DNA from: Edaphobacter acidisoli
GTDB taxonomy: Bacteria > Acidobacteriota > Terriglobia > Terriglobales > Acidobacteriaceae
Reading direction: 5' to 3'
Assembly: GCF_014642855.1 (NCBI RefSeq)
Contig: NZ_BMJB01000002.1
Coordinates: 339,233 to 403,232, forward strand
DNA: 64,000 nucleotides
The translations under genes and the position numbers were made by a program. Below are positions 27,147 through 35,012 of this stretch, in pieces (position 1 is the first letter of the stretch; each line of letters starts with the position of its first letter). The notes beneath the pieces are model-generated. The model was given only the letters and a program-made list of their open reading frames with translations, searched no databases and had not been told where the DNA came from.

Positions 27147-27285
27147 ACCCCTCCCCCTGGTTTTTGTGCAAAGCCTTCATGACATTCGGGTTAGGGTTGG
27201 ACTTGGGCTGTGCGTCTCGCCGTAAATCATTGATTTTATGGAGAGGCACGGGTTAGCTCCTTGTAAAGTCTTGATTTAAATGAGC
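27147..27285 (+). repeat. Repeat copy B: conserved 3'-side element of unknown function
   Basis: Immediately follows the mreB stop and ends in a terminator, as copy A does for the YbjQ-family gene. Shared blocks include GAGGGG/CCCCTC, TTTTGTGCAAAG-type, ATTGATTTTATG and GCTCCTTGTAAAGTCTTGA. The near-direct repeat GTGCAAAGtCTTC / TGTAAAGTCTTGA occurs inside each copy. The opposite strand has AAGGAG, a 7-base spacer, GTG at 27249 and a frame starting M-P-L-H-K-I-N-D-L. Function unknown. Confidence 0.7.
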
Positions 27286-27310
27286 AAAGCCCGGCGATTG
27301 GCCGGGCTTT
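27286..27310 (+). terminator. Terminator of mreB (end of repeat copy B)
   Basis: Perfect 10-bp stem AAAGCCCGGC/GCCGGGCTTT with a 5-base loop, followed by CTTGTTTTTTTTCTG. A strong intrinsic terminator. Confidence 0.9.
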
Positions 27311-27514
27311 CTTGTTTTTTTTCTGTTTCTATTTTAGCGGATTCGATAAAACTAAACCGCCAGGTTTCCGGGATTTATTTGCCGGTTGTTTTGTTGGGCT
27401 TGTGGGGATTTGCACAGATTTTGGGGGTTGACACGACTCGCTCAAAGCTCGAAAAAGTTGAGGAATTTCTCGATGAAACATGTTGATAGGAGCGCTCTCC
27501 GGTTTTGTTTGGAG
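27311..27514. other. Intergenic, no gene seen
   Basis: A/T-rich DNA between the mreB terminator and the convergent ABC permease gene. It has a TTGACA-like hexamer near 27427 without a convincing -10. Nothing else is recognisable. Confidence 0.4.
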
Positions 27515-28315
27515 CTAGAAGTCCCGGGTCTTGACGACTGCGCCTGCCGTGAAAAGCAGCACCAGTGAGAAAAAGAGACACGCGGCGAGATCGAGCCAAT
27601 GAAAAGTGCCGGTCAATAGCTGGGTTTGCGGATTGATCGAGGCGGTCGCGCTCATCACGTCGAAGACGTTCCAGCCCCGGAAGGTATGACTGCGATAGCC
27701 TAGAAAGATCGCTGTAAGCGAGCAAAGCCCGACCACCGGTGCGGTGAATTCTCCCTCAAATACTTCTGAGATCAACAACCCAAATGTCAGGATTACGAGC
27801 CCCGCACCGGTCATCCACGCACCGAACCCCAGTGCCTGCGAGAAGGGATAGGCTTCGCCGACGAGCGACGAAAGTGCCGGAATGAGTAACGCTGAGGCAA
27901 GTCCTAGTACAACTGACTGAGCAAAAGCCATAGCGGCGCGGATCAGGAAGAGGTTCATTCGACGTACCGGAAGAGCGAGCGAAAAAGGAGCCACGCCCGT
28001 GGCTTTCTCTCGTGCGAGACCTCCCAACGCAAGGACCAGAGCGGCCAATATCCACAAACCCTCGAAAGCGTAGTGGAAAAGCCCGGTCCAGACATAGACG
28101 GAATAGAGCAATGGTTTATCGGGAAAGTGCGCGTTGTAGCGTGTGATAAATCCAGGACTGGTGAGCACCGCATAGATCACCAACGATATGAGCAGCACAA
28201 GCGCACAAAAGAAGCGTGAACGAGACTCGCGCCATGCCTTCCAAAGGACAACGCGTGAACCGCGTGGAACAAACTGAAGGGAGCGCGAAGAATTAGTAGT
28301 CAAGACGATCACCAT
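27515..28315 (-). CDS. ABC-2 type transporter permease
   Basis: A 266-residue inner-membrane permease with about six spans. It contains GGLAREKATGVAPFSLALPV, which is also found in near-identical form in the preceding permease (GGLVRERNGGTALFSLGLPV), so the two are paralogues. It would form a heterodimeric ABC-2 exporter with it and the ATPase upstream. I chose ATG 28315, which overlaps the upstream gene by 23 bases; a start farther upstream would overlap more. Last gene of the GntR-led operon. Confidence 0.8.
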   Translation of the reverse strand: MVIVLTTNSSRSLQFVPRGSRVVLWKAWRESRSRFFCALVLLISLVIYAVLTSPGFITRYNAHFPDKPLLYSVYVWTGLFHYAFEGLWILAALVLALGGLAREKATGVAPFSLALPVRRMNLFLIRAAMAFAQSVVLGLASALLIPALSSLVGEAYPFSQALGFGAWMTGAGLVILTFGLLISEVFEGEFTAPVVGLCSLTAIFLGYRSHTFRGWNVFDVMSATASINPQTQLLTGTFHWLDLAACLFFSLVLLFTAGAVVKTRDF

Positions 28316-29084
28316 GAGCCACGGTAGCTGCAAATAAGGCTGCTGTGAGCAGCCACGCCACAAGCAGTGGCAGCCATGGCATGGTGCTCCAGTTCAGTTG
28401 CCACGGCCCTGCCATGGTATGTGCAAGATCCAAGTACCTGAACCACGGTGTGCGTCCCAGGTAACGCATGTGCTGCATGTAGGTTTGAATCCATAGATAG
28501 GGCGCTCCAAGGAGCGCCAGAGTAAGAATCAGGCTGAGATAGTTGCCTGGGAAGAGCGTGTAACAGAGATTGCCCAAGGCGACTATAAAAACTCCGGCAG
28601 CCACCATAAGAGCCGAATGTAAAAGTAGCTGAGAGAGGGAGTAGGTTTGATGAATGACCGCTGAGCCGATAACGACCACGAGCACAGCAAACAGACTCAA
28701 CGCAATGCTCTCCAGCAGGGCAACTGTCAGACGCGTGAAAAGCCATCGCCTTCGGCTAACCGGAAGACCGAGACTGAATAAAGCTGTTCCGCCATTCCGC
28801 TCGCGAACCAACCCACCGAAAGCAAACAGGATGGCAAACAAGGCCCAGACCTGTTGCAGGTAGTTGTTATAGAGATAATGCCAGAGATACCAGCTATATT
28901 CGTGAATTCCGAGCGGCATCCACTTCATGTGATAGCCGTGAGGATTTTGCATATCCGCAGTCCACATCCGGACCAGCCAAGCGTGCTGCTCCATGTAAAA
29001 GATGCAGATGATGGCCGCCGCAATGAGTCCGGCAACAAAACGTGCACGCGTCTCGATCCAAGCTTTGTAAAAAAGCATACTCAT
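28293..29084 (-). CDS. ABC-2 type transporter permease
   Basis: A 263-residue permease with six predicted spans and the cytoplasmic loop GGLVRERNGGTALFSLGLPV between spans two and three. It overlaps the ATPase gene by four bases (ATGA) and the second permease by ~23. The set ATPase plus two diverged ABC-2 permeases under a YtrA-type regulator resembles Bacillus ytr operons, which respond to wall-active antibiotics. The substrate here is unknown. Confidence 0.82.
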   Translation of the reverse strand: MSMLFYKAWIETRARFVAGLIAAAIICIFYMEQHAWLVRMWTADMQNPHGYHMKWMPLGIHEYSWYLWHYLYNNYLQQVWALFAILFAFGGLVRERNGGTALFSLGLPVSRRRWLFTRLTVALLESIALSLFAVLVVVIGSAVIHQTYSLSQLLLHSALMVAAGVFIVALGNLCYTLFPGNYLSLILTLALLGAPYLWIQTYMQHMRYLGRTPWFRYLDLAHTMAGPWQLNWSTMPWLPLLVAWLLTAALFAATVAHGDRLDY

Positions 29085-29971
29085 GACCTCGTCTTCACCT
29101 TTTCGAGGAAGATCTCCTTCAACGAGATAGGGAGCACATCGATGCTGCCGGCGCGCAACATGCGGACGTGTTCGACGATGGAGTCTATGTTGTGGCTTGC
29201 CACAAACGAGGCGGTTCGCCCTTCGAGATGAACCCGTTCAATGCCCGGAAGCCGGAGGTCGCGCTCTTCGATAGCATCAGGAAAGACGGCCTGGATTTGC
29301 CGATATTGTTCCTTGATCCGGTCCATGGACGCGTCAAGAACGAGCTTTCCGCGATGGATCATCAGGACGTGATCTGCCACCTGTTCCACTTCCGCGATCT
29401 GATGCGATGAAAAGAAGATAGTGGTTCCGTCCGATGCCAGGGACACGACAATCTGCAGGACATCCTCGATAGCGACGGGATCGAGCCCTTCGGTGGGCTC
29501 GTCCAGAATCAATAGCTCGCAGCCACGTGCGAAACCAAGAAGCAAGGCGAGTTTCGTCCGCATCCCCTTCGACAACTGTCGGACTTTACGTTCAGGAGGA
29601 AGTTCAAACCGCTCCAGAAGATTGGCTTCGAGAGCGTGGTTCCAGTTTGGAAAGAATGATCGTGTGAAGTGAATGATCTGGCTGACGCTCATGTAGTCGT
29701 ATAGCCGCTTGTCTTCCGCAACAAAGGCCACTTTCTGGCGGATCAAAAGGCTTTCGCGCTCTTTGTCGATGCGGTGGCCGAAGATGCTGCCGGTACCCGA
29801 TGTCGGGTGGATCATTCCTAGCAACATCTTGATGGTCGAGCTCTTCCCTGCGCCATTCTGGCCGAGAAAGGCGCATACAGAACCGGCCTGAACCGAGAGA
29901 TTTAAGCCGCGCACAGCCTCCTGATTTCCGTAATTTTTCTTCAAATCGATGGTTTCGATGACTGATGCCAT
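29081..29971 (-). CDS. ABC transporter ATP-binding protein
   Basis: A 296-residue ATPase subunit. Walker A is GQNGAGKSS (37-45), the signature is LSKGMRTKL, Walker B is LLILDEPTEGLDP, and the H-loop is in SSHQIAEVEQVADHVL. After the ~225-residue core is a C-terminal extension typical of drug/antibiotic ABC-2 exporters. It starts 3 bp after the GntR stop and is coupled to the first permease. Confidence 0.93.
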   Translation of the reverse strand: MASVIETIDLKKNYGNQEAVRGLNLSVQAGSVCAFLGQNGAGKSSTIKMLLGMIHPTSGTGSIFGHRIDKERESLLIRQKVAFVAEDKRLYDYMSVSQIIHFTRSFFPNWNHALEANLLERFELPPERKVRQLSKGMRTKLALLLGFARGCELLILDEPTEGLDPVAIEDVLQIVVSLASDGTTIFFSSHQIAEVEQVADHVLMIHRGKLVLDASMDRIKEQYRQIQAVFPDAIEERDLRLPGIERVHLEGRTASFVASHNIDSIVEHVRMLRAGSIDVLPISLKEIFLEKVKTRS

Positions 29972-29973
29972 TG

Positions 29974-30360
29974 CTACCTCCGTTGAACCTCTCCGGCGAG
30001 TTCGGCCTCAAAGAGCCGACGAATTTCGCCCTCCGCCAGACCCTGTTTTTTCAATGTGTCAACGAACTCGTGGACCAGTTCCTGCGCGCCACGTATCTCT
30101 TCTGCCCTGGACAGGCTTCGCCTGCAGGAAGCTACGAATGCTCCGAGTCCATGGAGTATTTCCAGCACGCCTTCCTGTTCCAGCTCGCGATAGACCTTGA
30201 TGACGGTATTGGGATTGATGATGAGCGTTTCCGCAAGACTCCGAATGCCTGGCAACTGGTCTCCGGCAGAGATTGCGCCGGTTTCGATTGCATGGCGAAT
30301 CTGTTCCTTGATTTGAACGTAGATGGGGACGCCGGATGACGGGCTTGGCTTGCGAAACAC
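29974..30360 (-). CDS. GntR-family (YtrA subfamily) transcriptional regulator
   Basis: A 128-residue regulator: winged-helix GntR domain at about 12-78 (PIYVQIKEQIRHAIETG, GDQLPGIRSLAETLIINPNTV) plus a short helical C-terminus. That is the YtrA architecture, with no effector domain. The start is GTG 30360, lying inside a palindrome. With a -35/-10 just upstream the mRNA probably begins at the start codon. It heads the operon of one ATPase and two permeases and should repress it and itself. Confidence 0.92.
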   Translation of the reverse strand: MFRKPSPSSGVPIYVQIKEQIRHAIETGAISAGDQLPGIRSLAETLIINPNTVIKVYRELEQEGVLEILHGLGAFVASCRRSLSRAEEIRGAQELVHEFVDTLKKQGLAEGEIRRLFEAELAGEVQRR

Positions 30361-30382
30361 TGTGCTACATAAATAGCACAGT
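30359..30382 (-). promoter_or_regulatory. Palindromic operator over the GntR start codon
   Basis: Perfect 9-bp arms ACTGTGCTA/TAGCACAGT separated by CATAAA. YtrA-family regulators bind palindromes of this size in their own promoters. The repeat covers the -10 and the GTG start, so binding would block transcription directly. Confidence 0.7.
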
Positions 30383-30398
30383 AGAACTGTCAGAGCAA
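30370..30398 (-). promoter_or_regulatory. Probable sigma70 promoter of the gntR-ABC operon
   Basis: On the minus strand, TTGCTC (30393-30398), a 17-base spacer, and TATTTA (30370-30375). Transcription would start about at the GTG at 30360, giving a leaderless mRNA; no Shine-Dalgarno is seen before the GTG. Confidence 0.5.
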
Positions 30399-30479
30399 GC
30401 CGAATTGCAACCGCACTGGCTGGCTGGTCCTGAATCAGTTCTCAGTTCTCGGGTATCAGGAAGTGTTGGTGGTCTGCCC

Positions 30480-31745
30480 TCAGATGGCTGCTGGGATTTG
30501 GACCTCGCGGCCGGTGTGGCGGGATTCGTTGGAGGGGATGACGCAGAGGTCGGAGCCGTAGCCTACGTGGACGTTGGAGATGGGGTCGGCGCCGGTGCGG
30601 ACGCAGTAGACGAAGGCGCGGGTGGCTGCGGTGGTGGGGTCTTCGGCGGTGGTGACTTCGACTGGTTTGCCCGGTCCGCGGTAGGGCATCTCGCCTGCCG
30701 GTTGGTAGGACGCGCTGGTGACGACGGCTTTGCCCGCGGCTTTGGTTGGGACGACGTGGGCCTTGTGTTTCGGCTCGTAGAAGAAGGTTGCGTCCATGAG
30801 CGTGAGGTTGAGTGAGCCCTTGTCGCCGTAGACCCAGAGCTGGTCGCCCATCTTGGCGTTGTTGGTCATCGAGGTGAAGATGCAGCGGCGGCCGCCGGGG
30901 TAAGAGAGCACGGACTGGACGTTGTCGTCGGTCTCGCGGCCGTCGTGCCAGTAGCAGACGGAGCCGGATGCAATCGCCGAGGTGGGTGTGGCGTCGAGGA
31001 TCCAGTTGGCGATGTCCATGTGGTGGGAGCCGAGCTCGGCGAAGAGGCCGAGGGACCACTCGTTGTAGAGGCGCCAGTTGATGAGGCGTTCGAGTGAGGG
31101 GTCGGGCACGGGGCGGCGCCAGTTGTTGTTGCGGTTCCAGTAGGCCATGATGTGCGTGACCTGGCCGATCTCGCCTTGCTTGACGCGCGCTACGGCTGCG
31201 CGAATCCACGGGGAGTAGCGGTATTGGTGGCCGATCTGGAAGATGCGCTTGTTGGCTTTGGTGGCTTCGACGATCTTGCGCGCGTCTTCGAGATGGTAGG
31301 CCATCGCCTTTTCGCCGTAGACATGGTGGCCGGATTCGAGCGCGGGGATGACGTGGCTGGCGTGCAGACCGAGCGGCGTGGAGACGATGACCGCGTCGAG
31401 GTCTTTGCGGTCGAGCAACTGGCGGAAGTCGGAATGGGGCTCGACCTCGTATCCGCAGACTGCGTTCAGTTCGGCGAAGCGCGGCTGGTAGACGTCGGCT
31501 GCAGCGACGATCTTGACGCCGGGGACGCGGAGGAAGTTGCGGACGAGTTCTTTGCCGCGGCTGCCGGGGCCGATGATGCCGATGCGGAAGGGCGACGAGT
31601 CGGTGGTGCGGGCGATCTGGCGCTCGGCTTCTGCCTCGGTCTTCGATGTGGTTTGGGCGAATGCCTGGGCGAGGGAGTCTGTGGTGAGTGTGGTGGCGGC
31701 GACGGCGGCAGAGATGCCACGGACAAATTCACGGCGATCAATCAT
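30480..31745 (-). CDS. Tat-exported Gfo/Idh/MocA family oxidoreductase
   Basis: A 421-residue NAD(P)-dependent oxidoreductase of the glucose-fructose oxidoreductase family. A twin-arginine signal (DRREFVRGISAAVAATTL) is at the N-terminus, so it is folded with cofactor before export. The Rossmann motif IGPGSRGKELV is at about 55-65, and the EKAMAYHLEDARKIV region carries the conserved EKP-like Lys. Such enzymes act on sugars or amino-sugars. Its start overlaps the apbE stop by 8 bases. Confidence 0.9.
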   Translation of the reverse strand: MIDRREFVRGISAAVAATTLTTDSLAQAFAQTTSKTEAEAERQIARTTDSSPFRIGIIGPGSRGKELVRNFLRVPGVKIVAAADVYQPRFAELNAVCGYEVEPHSDFRQLLDRKDLDAVIVSTPLGLHASHVIPALESGHHVYGEKAMAYHLEDARKIVEATKANKRIFQIGHQYRYSPWIRAAVARVKQGEIGQVTHIMAYWNRNNNWRRPVPDPSLERLINWRLYNEWSLGLFAELGSHHMDIANWILDATPTSAIASGSVCYWHDGRETDDNVQSVLSYPGGRRCIFTSMTNNAKMGDQLWVYGDKGSLNLTLMDATFFYEPKHKAHVVPTKAAGKAVVTSASYQPAGEMPYRGPGKPVEVTTAEDPTTAATRAFVYCVRTGADPISNVHVGYGSDLCVIPSNESRHTGREVQIPAAI

Positions 31746-32796
31746 GAGGCTGGGATCCTTTGTGGAGATTGGGTGTGCGACAGGGATCGCCTGTCCAGTG
31801 GATGGCGGTGCAGGTGGTCTGGGTGAAGATGAGTGCTTGAACTTTGGGCATGGTGCTGAGCAGGCGCTGGGACTCTGCGGGGCTCATGACGAAGACTACC
31901 GTGGAGAGCGCGTCGCTGTCGGTTGCGCTGGGGTCGATGACGGTGGTTTGGAGCACGCCTTCGACGGGGCGCTCGGTGCGTGGGTCGAAGATGTGGCAGT
32001 AGCGGTGGCCGTTTTTGATGAAGAACTTTTGCGTGCAGGCTCCGGTGGAGAGCGACGTATCGCGGAGCTGGATGGTGCCGGCGAGTTTGCCTGGGTGTTG
32101 CGGGTCGGGTACGTCTACGGGCCAGCCTGCGGTGCCTGGGATTGCGCCGATGGCGTAGAGCGTGCTGCCGCCGGCGTCGATGAAGGCGGAGGTGACGCCT
32201 TGTGCGCGGAGGAGCTTTTCGACGCTTTCGACGGCGAAGCCTTTGCCGATGCTGCCGGGGTCGAGCTCCATTGGTTCGTGTTGGGTGAAGGAGACGCTGC
32301 GCGTCTGCGGGTCGAGCGCGATGTGCTGCCAGCCGACTTTATTCTTGAGGGCGTTGAGCTCGGCTTGTGTGGGGACGCGGCCCTGGTGGAAGAAGAAGCC
32401 CCAGGCGCGGAGGAGCGGGCCGACGGTGATGTCGAATGCGCCGTTGGAGACGCGGCTCCAGTAGACGGAGCGGGTGAGGAAGCGGAAGGTTTCGGGGTCG
32501 GTGGTGACTGGGCCGGAGCCTGCTTCGCGGCTGATGCGGGAGAGCTCGCTGGATGGGCGATAGTTGCTGAGCAGGGCTTCAAGCCGGTCGATCTCGTTGA
32601 AGGCCAGGGTCATGTCCTGGTCGGCGGTGGCCTGGTCGGGGGCGTAGAGGTCGATGGTGAAGATGGTGCCCATCGCGGGATGGGTCTGATGGAAGCGCTG
32701 GAGCGCGGATTGTGCGGTGAGGGGGGCGCTTGATAGAAGCGCAAGCAGCAGCGCCGGGATGAGTCGCTGTTCGAGTTTTCTACCGCGTGCTGCCAA
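31738..32796 (-). CDS. apbE: FAD:protein FMN transferase (ApbE family)
   Basis: Covalently attaches FMN to Thr of flavoproteins in the periplasm. A 352-residue protein with signal peptide ending LTAQS. AMGTIFTIDLYAP is the family start, the ELDPGSIGKGFAVE motif binds FAD/Mg, and GGSTLYAIG plus DPRTERPVEG follow. TTG start at 32796 with GGAAGCGGG upstream. It is coupled to the Gfo/Idh/MocA gene. No obvious flavoprotein client is adjacent. Confidence 0.92.
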   Translation of the reverse strand: MAARGRKLEQRLIPALLLALLSSAPLTAQSALQRFHQTHPAMGTIFTIDLYAPDQATADQDMTLAFNEIDRLEALLSNYRPSSELSRISREAGSGPVTTDPETFRFLTRSVYWSRVSNGAFDITVGPLLRAWGFFFHQGRVPTQAELNALKNKVGWQHIALDPQTRSVSFTQHEPMELDPGSIGKGFAVESVEKLLRAQGVTSAFIDAGGSTLYAIGAIPGTAGWPVDVPDPQHPGKLAGTIQLRDTSLSTGACTQKFFIKNGHRYCHIFDPRTERPVEGVLQTTVIDPSATDSDALSTVVFVMSPAESQRLLSTMPKVQALIFTQTTCTAIHWTGDPCRTPNLHKGSQPHD

Positions 32797-33111
32797 TTCG
32801 ACCCGCTTCCGCCTTCAGTTGGAAGTACGAACAATTGTACGGAATATGGGGTGGAATGGTCATCCGGCGGCTGGAGTGGAAGGATGATAAGAGTGGTGGC
32901 GGAATAAGCAAAATACAGGGGTCTCTCCACTCCGCCGCTTCGCGGCTCCGGTCGAGATGACGTGCTTTTTGGGCGGCTTTCTTCGGGATGGCGGGGTTTG
33001 TGCAGCCGCGAGCAAAATGCGGGGGTTCTTCCCATTCGACTTCGCTCAGGGCAGGCTGCTGCGCTCAGAATGACATCGACAGATAAGAGCTGCAGATGTG
33101 GATAAACGGTG
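32797..33111. repeat. Intergenic region with two degenerate direct repeats
   Basis: Two copies of AGCAAAAT(A/G)C(A/G)GGGG followed by a T/C-rich stretch and ending near GA(G/A)ATGAC occur at about 32907-32960 and 33011-33074. They look like dispersed intergenic repeats. No gene is seen. Confidence 0.5.
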
Positions 33112-34539
33112 TTACGCGCTGGCTGGTGGATGGGTGAGGCTGACGTGGATGCGGTCGATGCGGCGGTCTGTGCTGGCGAGGACTTCGAGGCGTAAACCGT
33201 CTTCTTCGACGACTTCGCCGGGCAGTGGGATGTGGCCGGCGATTTCGCTGACGAGGCCGCCGAGGGTGGTGGATTCGTAGTGGCCGGAGAGGCGCAGGTC
33301 TACAGCTTGTTCGCGGGCAGGTTCGTGGGTCTCTTCGGGCTCGCCGTCGTACTCTTCGGGCGAGTCTGCGGGGTTGCGGGGCGCGTCTTCGTCGGAGGTG
33401 TGGATGTGCACGAGCTGGTCGCTGAAGAGGTCGCGCAGGCGTGAGAGCTCGAAGGTGCCGGAGACGATGTAGGAGCCGTCGGGCTGGCGCTCGGGTGTGT
33501 CGTCGGGCTCGGACTCGTCGTGCTCGTCGGCGATGTTGCCGACGATGGCTTCGAGGAGGTCTTCGATGGTGACGAGGCCTGCGACGTTGCCGTACTCGTC
33601 GATGACGATGCGCATGTGCTGCTTCTCGCGCTGCATCTCGCGGAGCAGCTCGGCGACTTTTTTGGTTTCGGGCACGAAGGCGACGGGACGCTGGATCTCG
33701 GCGACGGTGCGGGTGCTGGCTTCGATGTCGAGGACCTGGAGGAGGTCGTGCGCGAAGGCGAGGCCGGTGATGTGGTCGAGCGTGCCGGAGTAGACGGGCA
33801 CGCGGGAGAAGGCGCTCTCGTTGATTTTCGCGGTGAACTCGCGCAGGGTGAGGGTGCCGGGGACGCTGAAGATTTCGGGGCGCGGGGTCATGACCTCGAG
33901 GACGATCTTGTCGCCGAACTCGACGGCGGAACGGACGAGCTCACGGTCGGACTCCTCGAGGATGCCTTCTTCTTCGCCGGCTTCGAGAAGGGCGTCGACG
34001 GCTTCGGAGGGGCTGTCTTCGGTGGCCTTGTCTTCGGGCTCGGCTAATGCGGCGATGGAGAGCAGCAGGCCCAGCAGCAGCGTGACGGGAAGGATGAGGT
34101 AGAAGAGCGATTGCAGGATGAAGCGGATGCGGACGACCCGGAGACCGCGGGTGCGGGTGAAGAGAAGCTGCGGGATGAGCCAGTCGAAGACGAGGATGAG
34201 CAGGATGATTTCGACGGCGGCGCGGGCGATCTCGATGGCGCTGGGCGTGCGGGCGAGCGTGGGCAGAAGCGAGGTGGTGTGGGTGTAGAGGCGGAGTCCG
34301 GCGAAGAGAGCGATGGCGGCGAGCGTGAGTTGTCGCAGGACCGAGGCGGAAAGGGCGATGGATTCGTGACTGAGGCCGAGGCGAGGTTCGACGAGGTGCT
34401 CCCAGGCGTCGATGTTCTCCTGGTACTCGCGGGTGAGGAATTTGCCCATCTCGGTGTAGACGCGGTCGACGTAGGCGGCGAGCGCGAGGATGATGAGCAG
34501 CAGGATGAAGATGATCGTGCTGATGGCGTCTGTGCTCAT
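33112..34539 (-). CDS. CorC/HlyC-family CBS-domain membrane protein
   Basis: A 475-residue protein. N-terminal membrane spans lie near 6-25, 65-85, 100-125 and 140-165. A CBS pair follows at about 215-330 (EVMTPRPEIFSVPG, VIDEYGNVAGLVTIEDLLEAIVG). The CorC_HlyC transporter-associated domain is C-terminal (LGGLVSEIAGHIPLPGEVVEEDGL). An acidic insertion (about 370-405, rich in D/E/P) interrupts the C-domain. The family is linked to Mg/Co efflux. Its start overlaps the ybeY stop by four bases. Confidence 0.85.
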   Translation of the reverse strand: MSTDAISTIIFILLLIILALAAYVDRVYTEMGKFLTREYQENIDAWEHLVEPRLGLSHESIALSASVLRQLTLAAIALFAGLRLYTHTTSLLPTLARTPSAIEIARAAVEIILLILVFDWLIPQLLFTRTRGLRVVRIRFILQSLFYLILPVTLLLGLLLSIAALAEPEDKATEDSPSEAVDALLEAGEEEGILEESDRELVRSAVEFGDKIVLEVMTPRPEIFSVPGTLTLREFTAKINESAFSRVPVYSGTLDHITGLAFAHDLLQVLDIEASTRTVAEIQRPVAFVPETKKVAELLREMQREKQHMRIVIDEYGNVAGLVTIEDLLEAIVGNIADEHDESEPDDTPERQPDGSYIVSGTFELSRLRDLFSDQLVHIHTSDEDAPRNPADSPEEYDGEPEETHEPAREQAVDLRLSGHYESTTLGGLVSEIAGHIPLPGEVVEEDGLRLEVLASTDRRIDRIHVSLTHPPASA

Positions 34540-35012
34540 GCGCGCCTCTTTTTGCTGAGGCTTTTTGCTGTTGGCTTGTGGGCGCGCTCGATGAGCGTGA
34601 CGGGCAGGCGAAGCTTGCTGCGGAGTTCGGCTTCGCGGGCGGCCATTTCGCCGTGGTCGGTTTCGTGGTCCATGCCGGAGAGATGCAGCAGGCCGTGGAG
34701 GATGAGGATGCGGAGCTCGTCGGTGAGTGGGTGGCCGTAGGATGCGGCTTGACGTGACGCGGTTTCGAGCGAGATGGCGAGGTCTCCGGCGTGCTCGGCG
34801 GCGATTTCGGCGGGCGCGGGGAAGCTGAGGACGTCGGTGGGTTTATTTTTGCCGCGGAAGGTGCGGTTGAGGCGCTTGAGCTCGGCGTCGGTCGAGAGCA
34901 GGATGCTGACTTGGCCGGTGAGTCCGATGGCTCGGCGGGCGGAGTTGGCGAAGCGGGAGAGCGCGGGCTTCGAGAGCGTCACTGATTTTGCAGCAGGGTC
35001 GATGGTGATCAT
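34536..35012 (-). CDS. ybeY: Endoribonuclease/rRNA maturation factor YbeY
   Basis: A zinc-dependent RNase for 16S rRNA maturation and ribosome quality control. From ATG 35012 it has 158 residues. The metal motif HGLLHLSGMDHETDH provides H106, H110 and H116, and NRTFRGKNKPTDVLSFP is the family core. The frame remains open upstream, but that part is antisense-like sequence inside the GH16 gene. It overlaps the GH16 stop by four bases and the CorC-like start by four. Confidence 0.95.
   Translation of the reverse strand: MITIDPAAKSVTLSKPALSRFANSARRAIGLTGQVSILLSTDAELKRLNRTFRGKNKPTDVLSFPAPAEIAAEHAGDLAISLETASRQAASYGHPLTDELRILILHGLLHLSGMDHETDHGEMAAREAELRSKLRLPVTLIERAHKPTAKSLSKKRRA

Noticed and set aside
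32118..32796. Frameshift or pseudogene suspicion in apbE because of the TTG start
   Set aside because: All ApbE motifs are present in order in one frame and the signal peptide follows the TTG directly, so the gene looks intact.
30442..34740. Long open frames on the plus strand and alternative minus frames opposite the Gfo/Idh, apbE and corC genes
   Set aside because: They arise from high GC third positions in the true genes; their Arg/Pro- or Gly/Asp-rich composition and lack of ribosome sites mark them as shadows.
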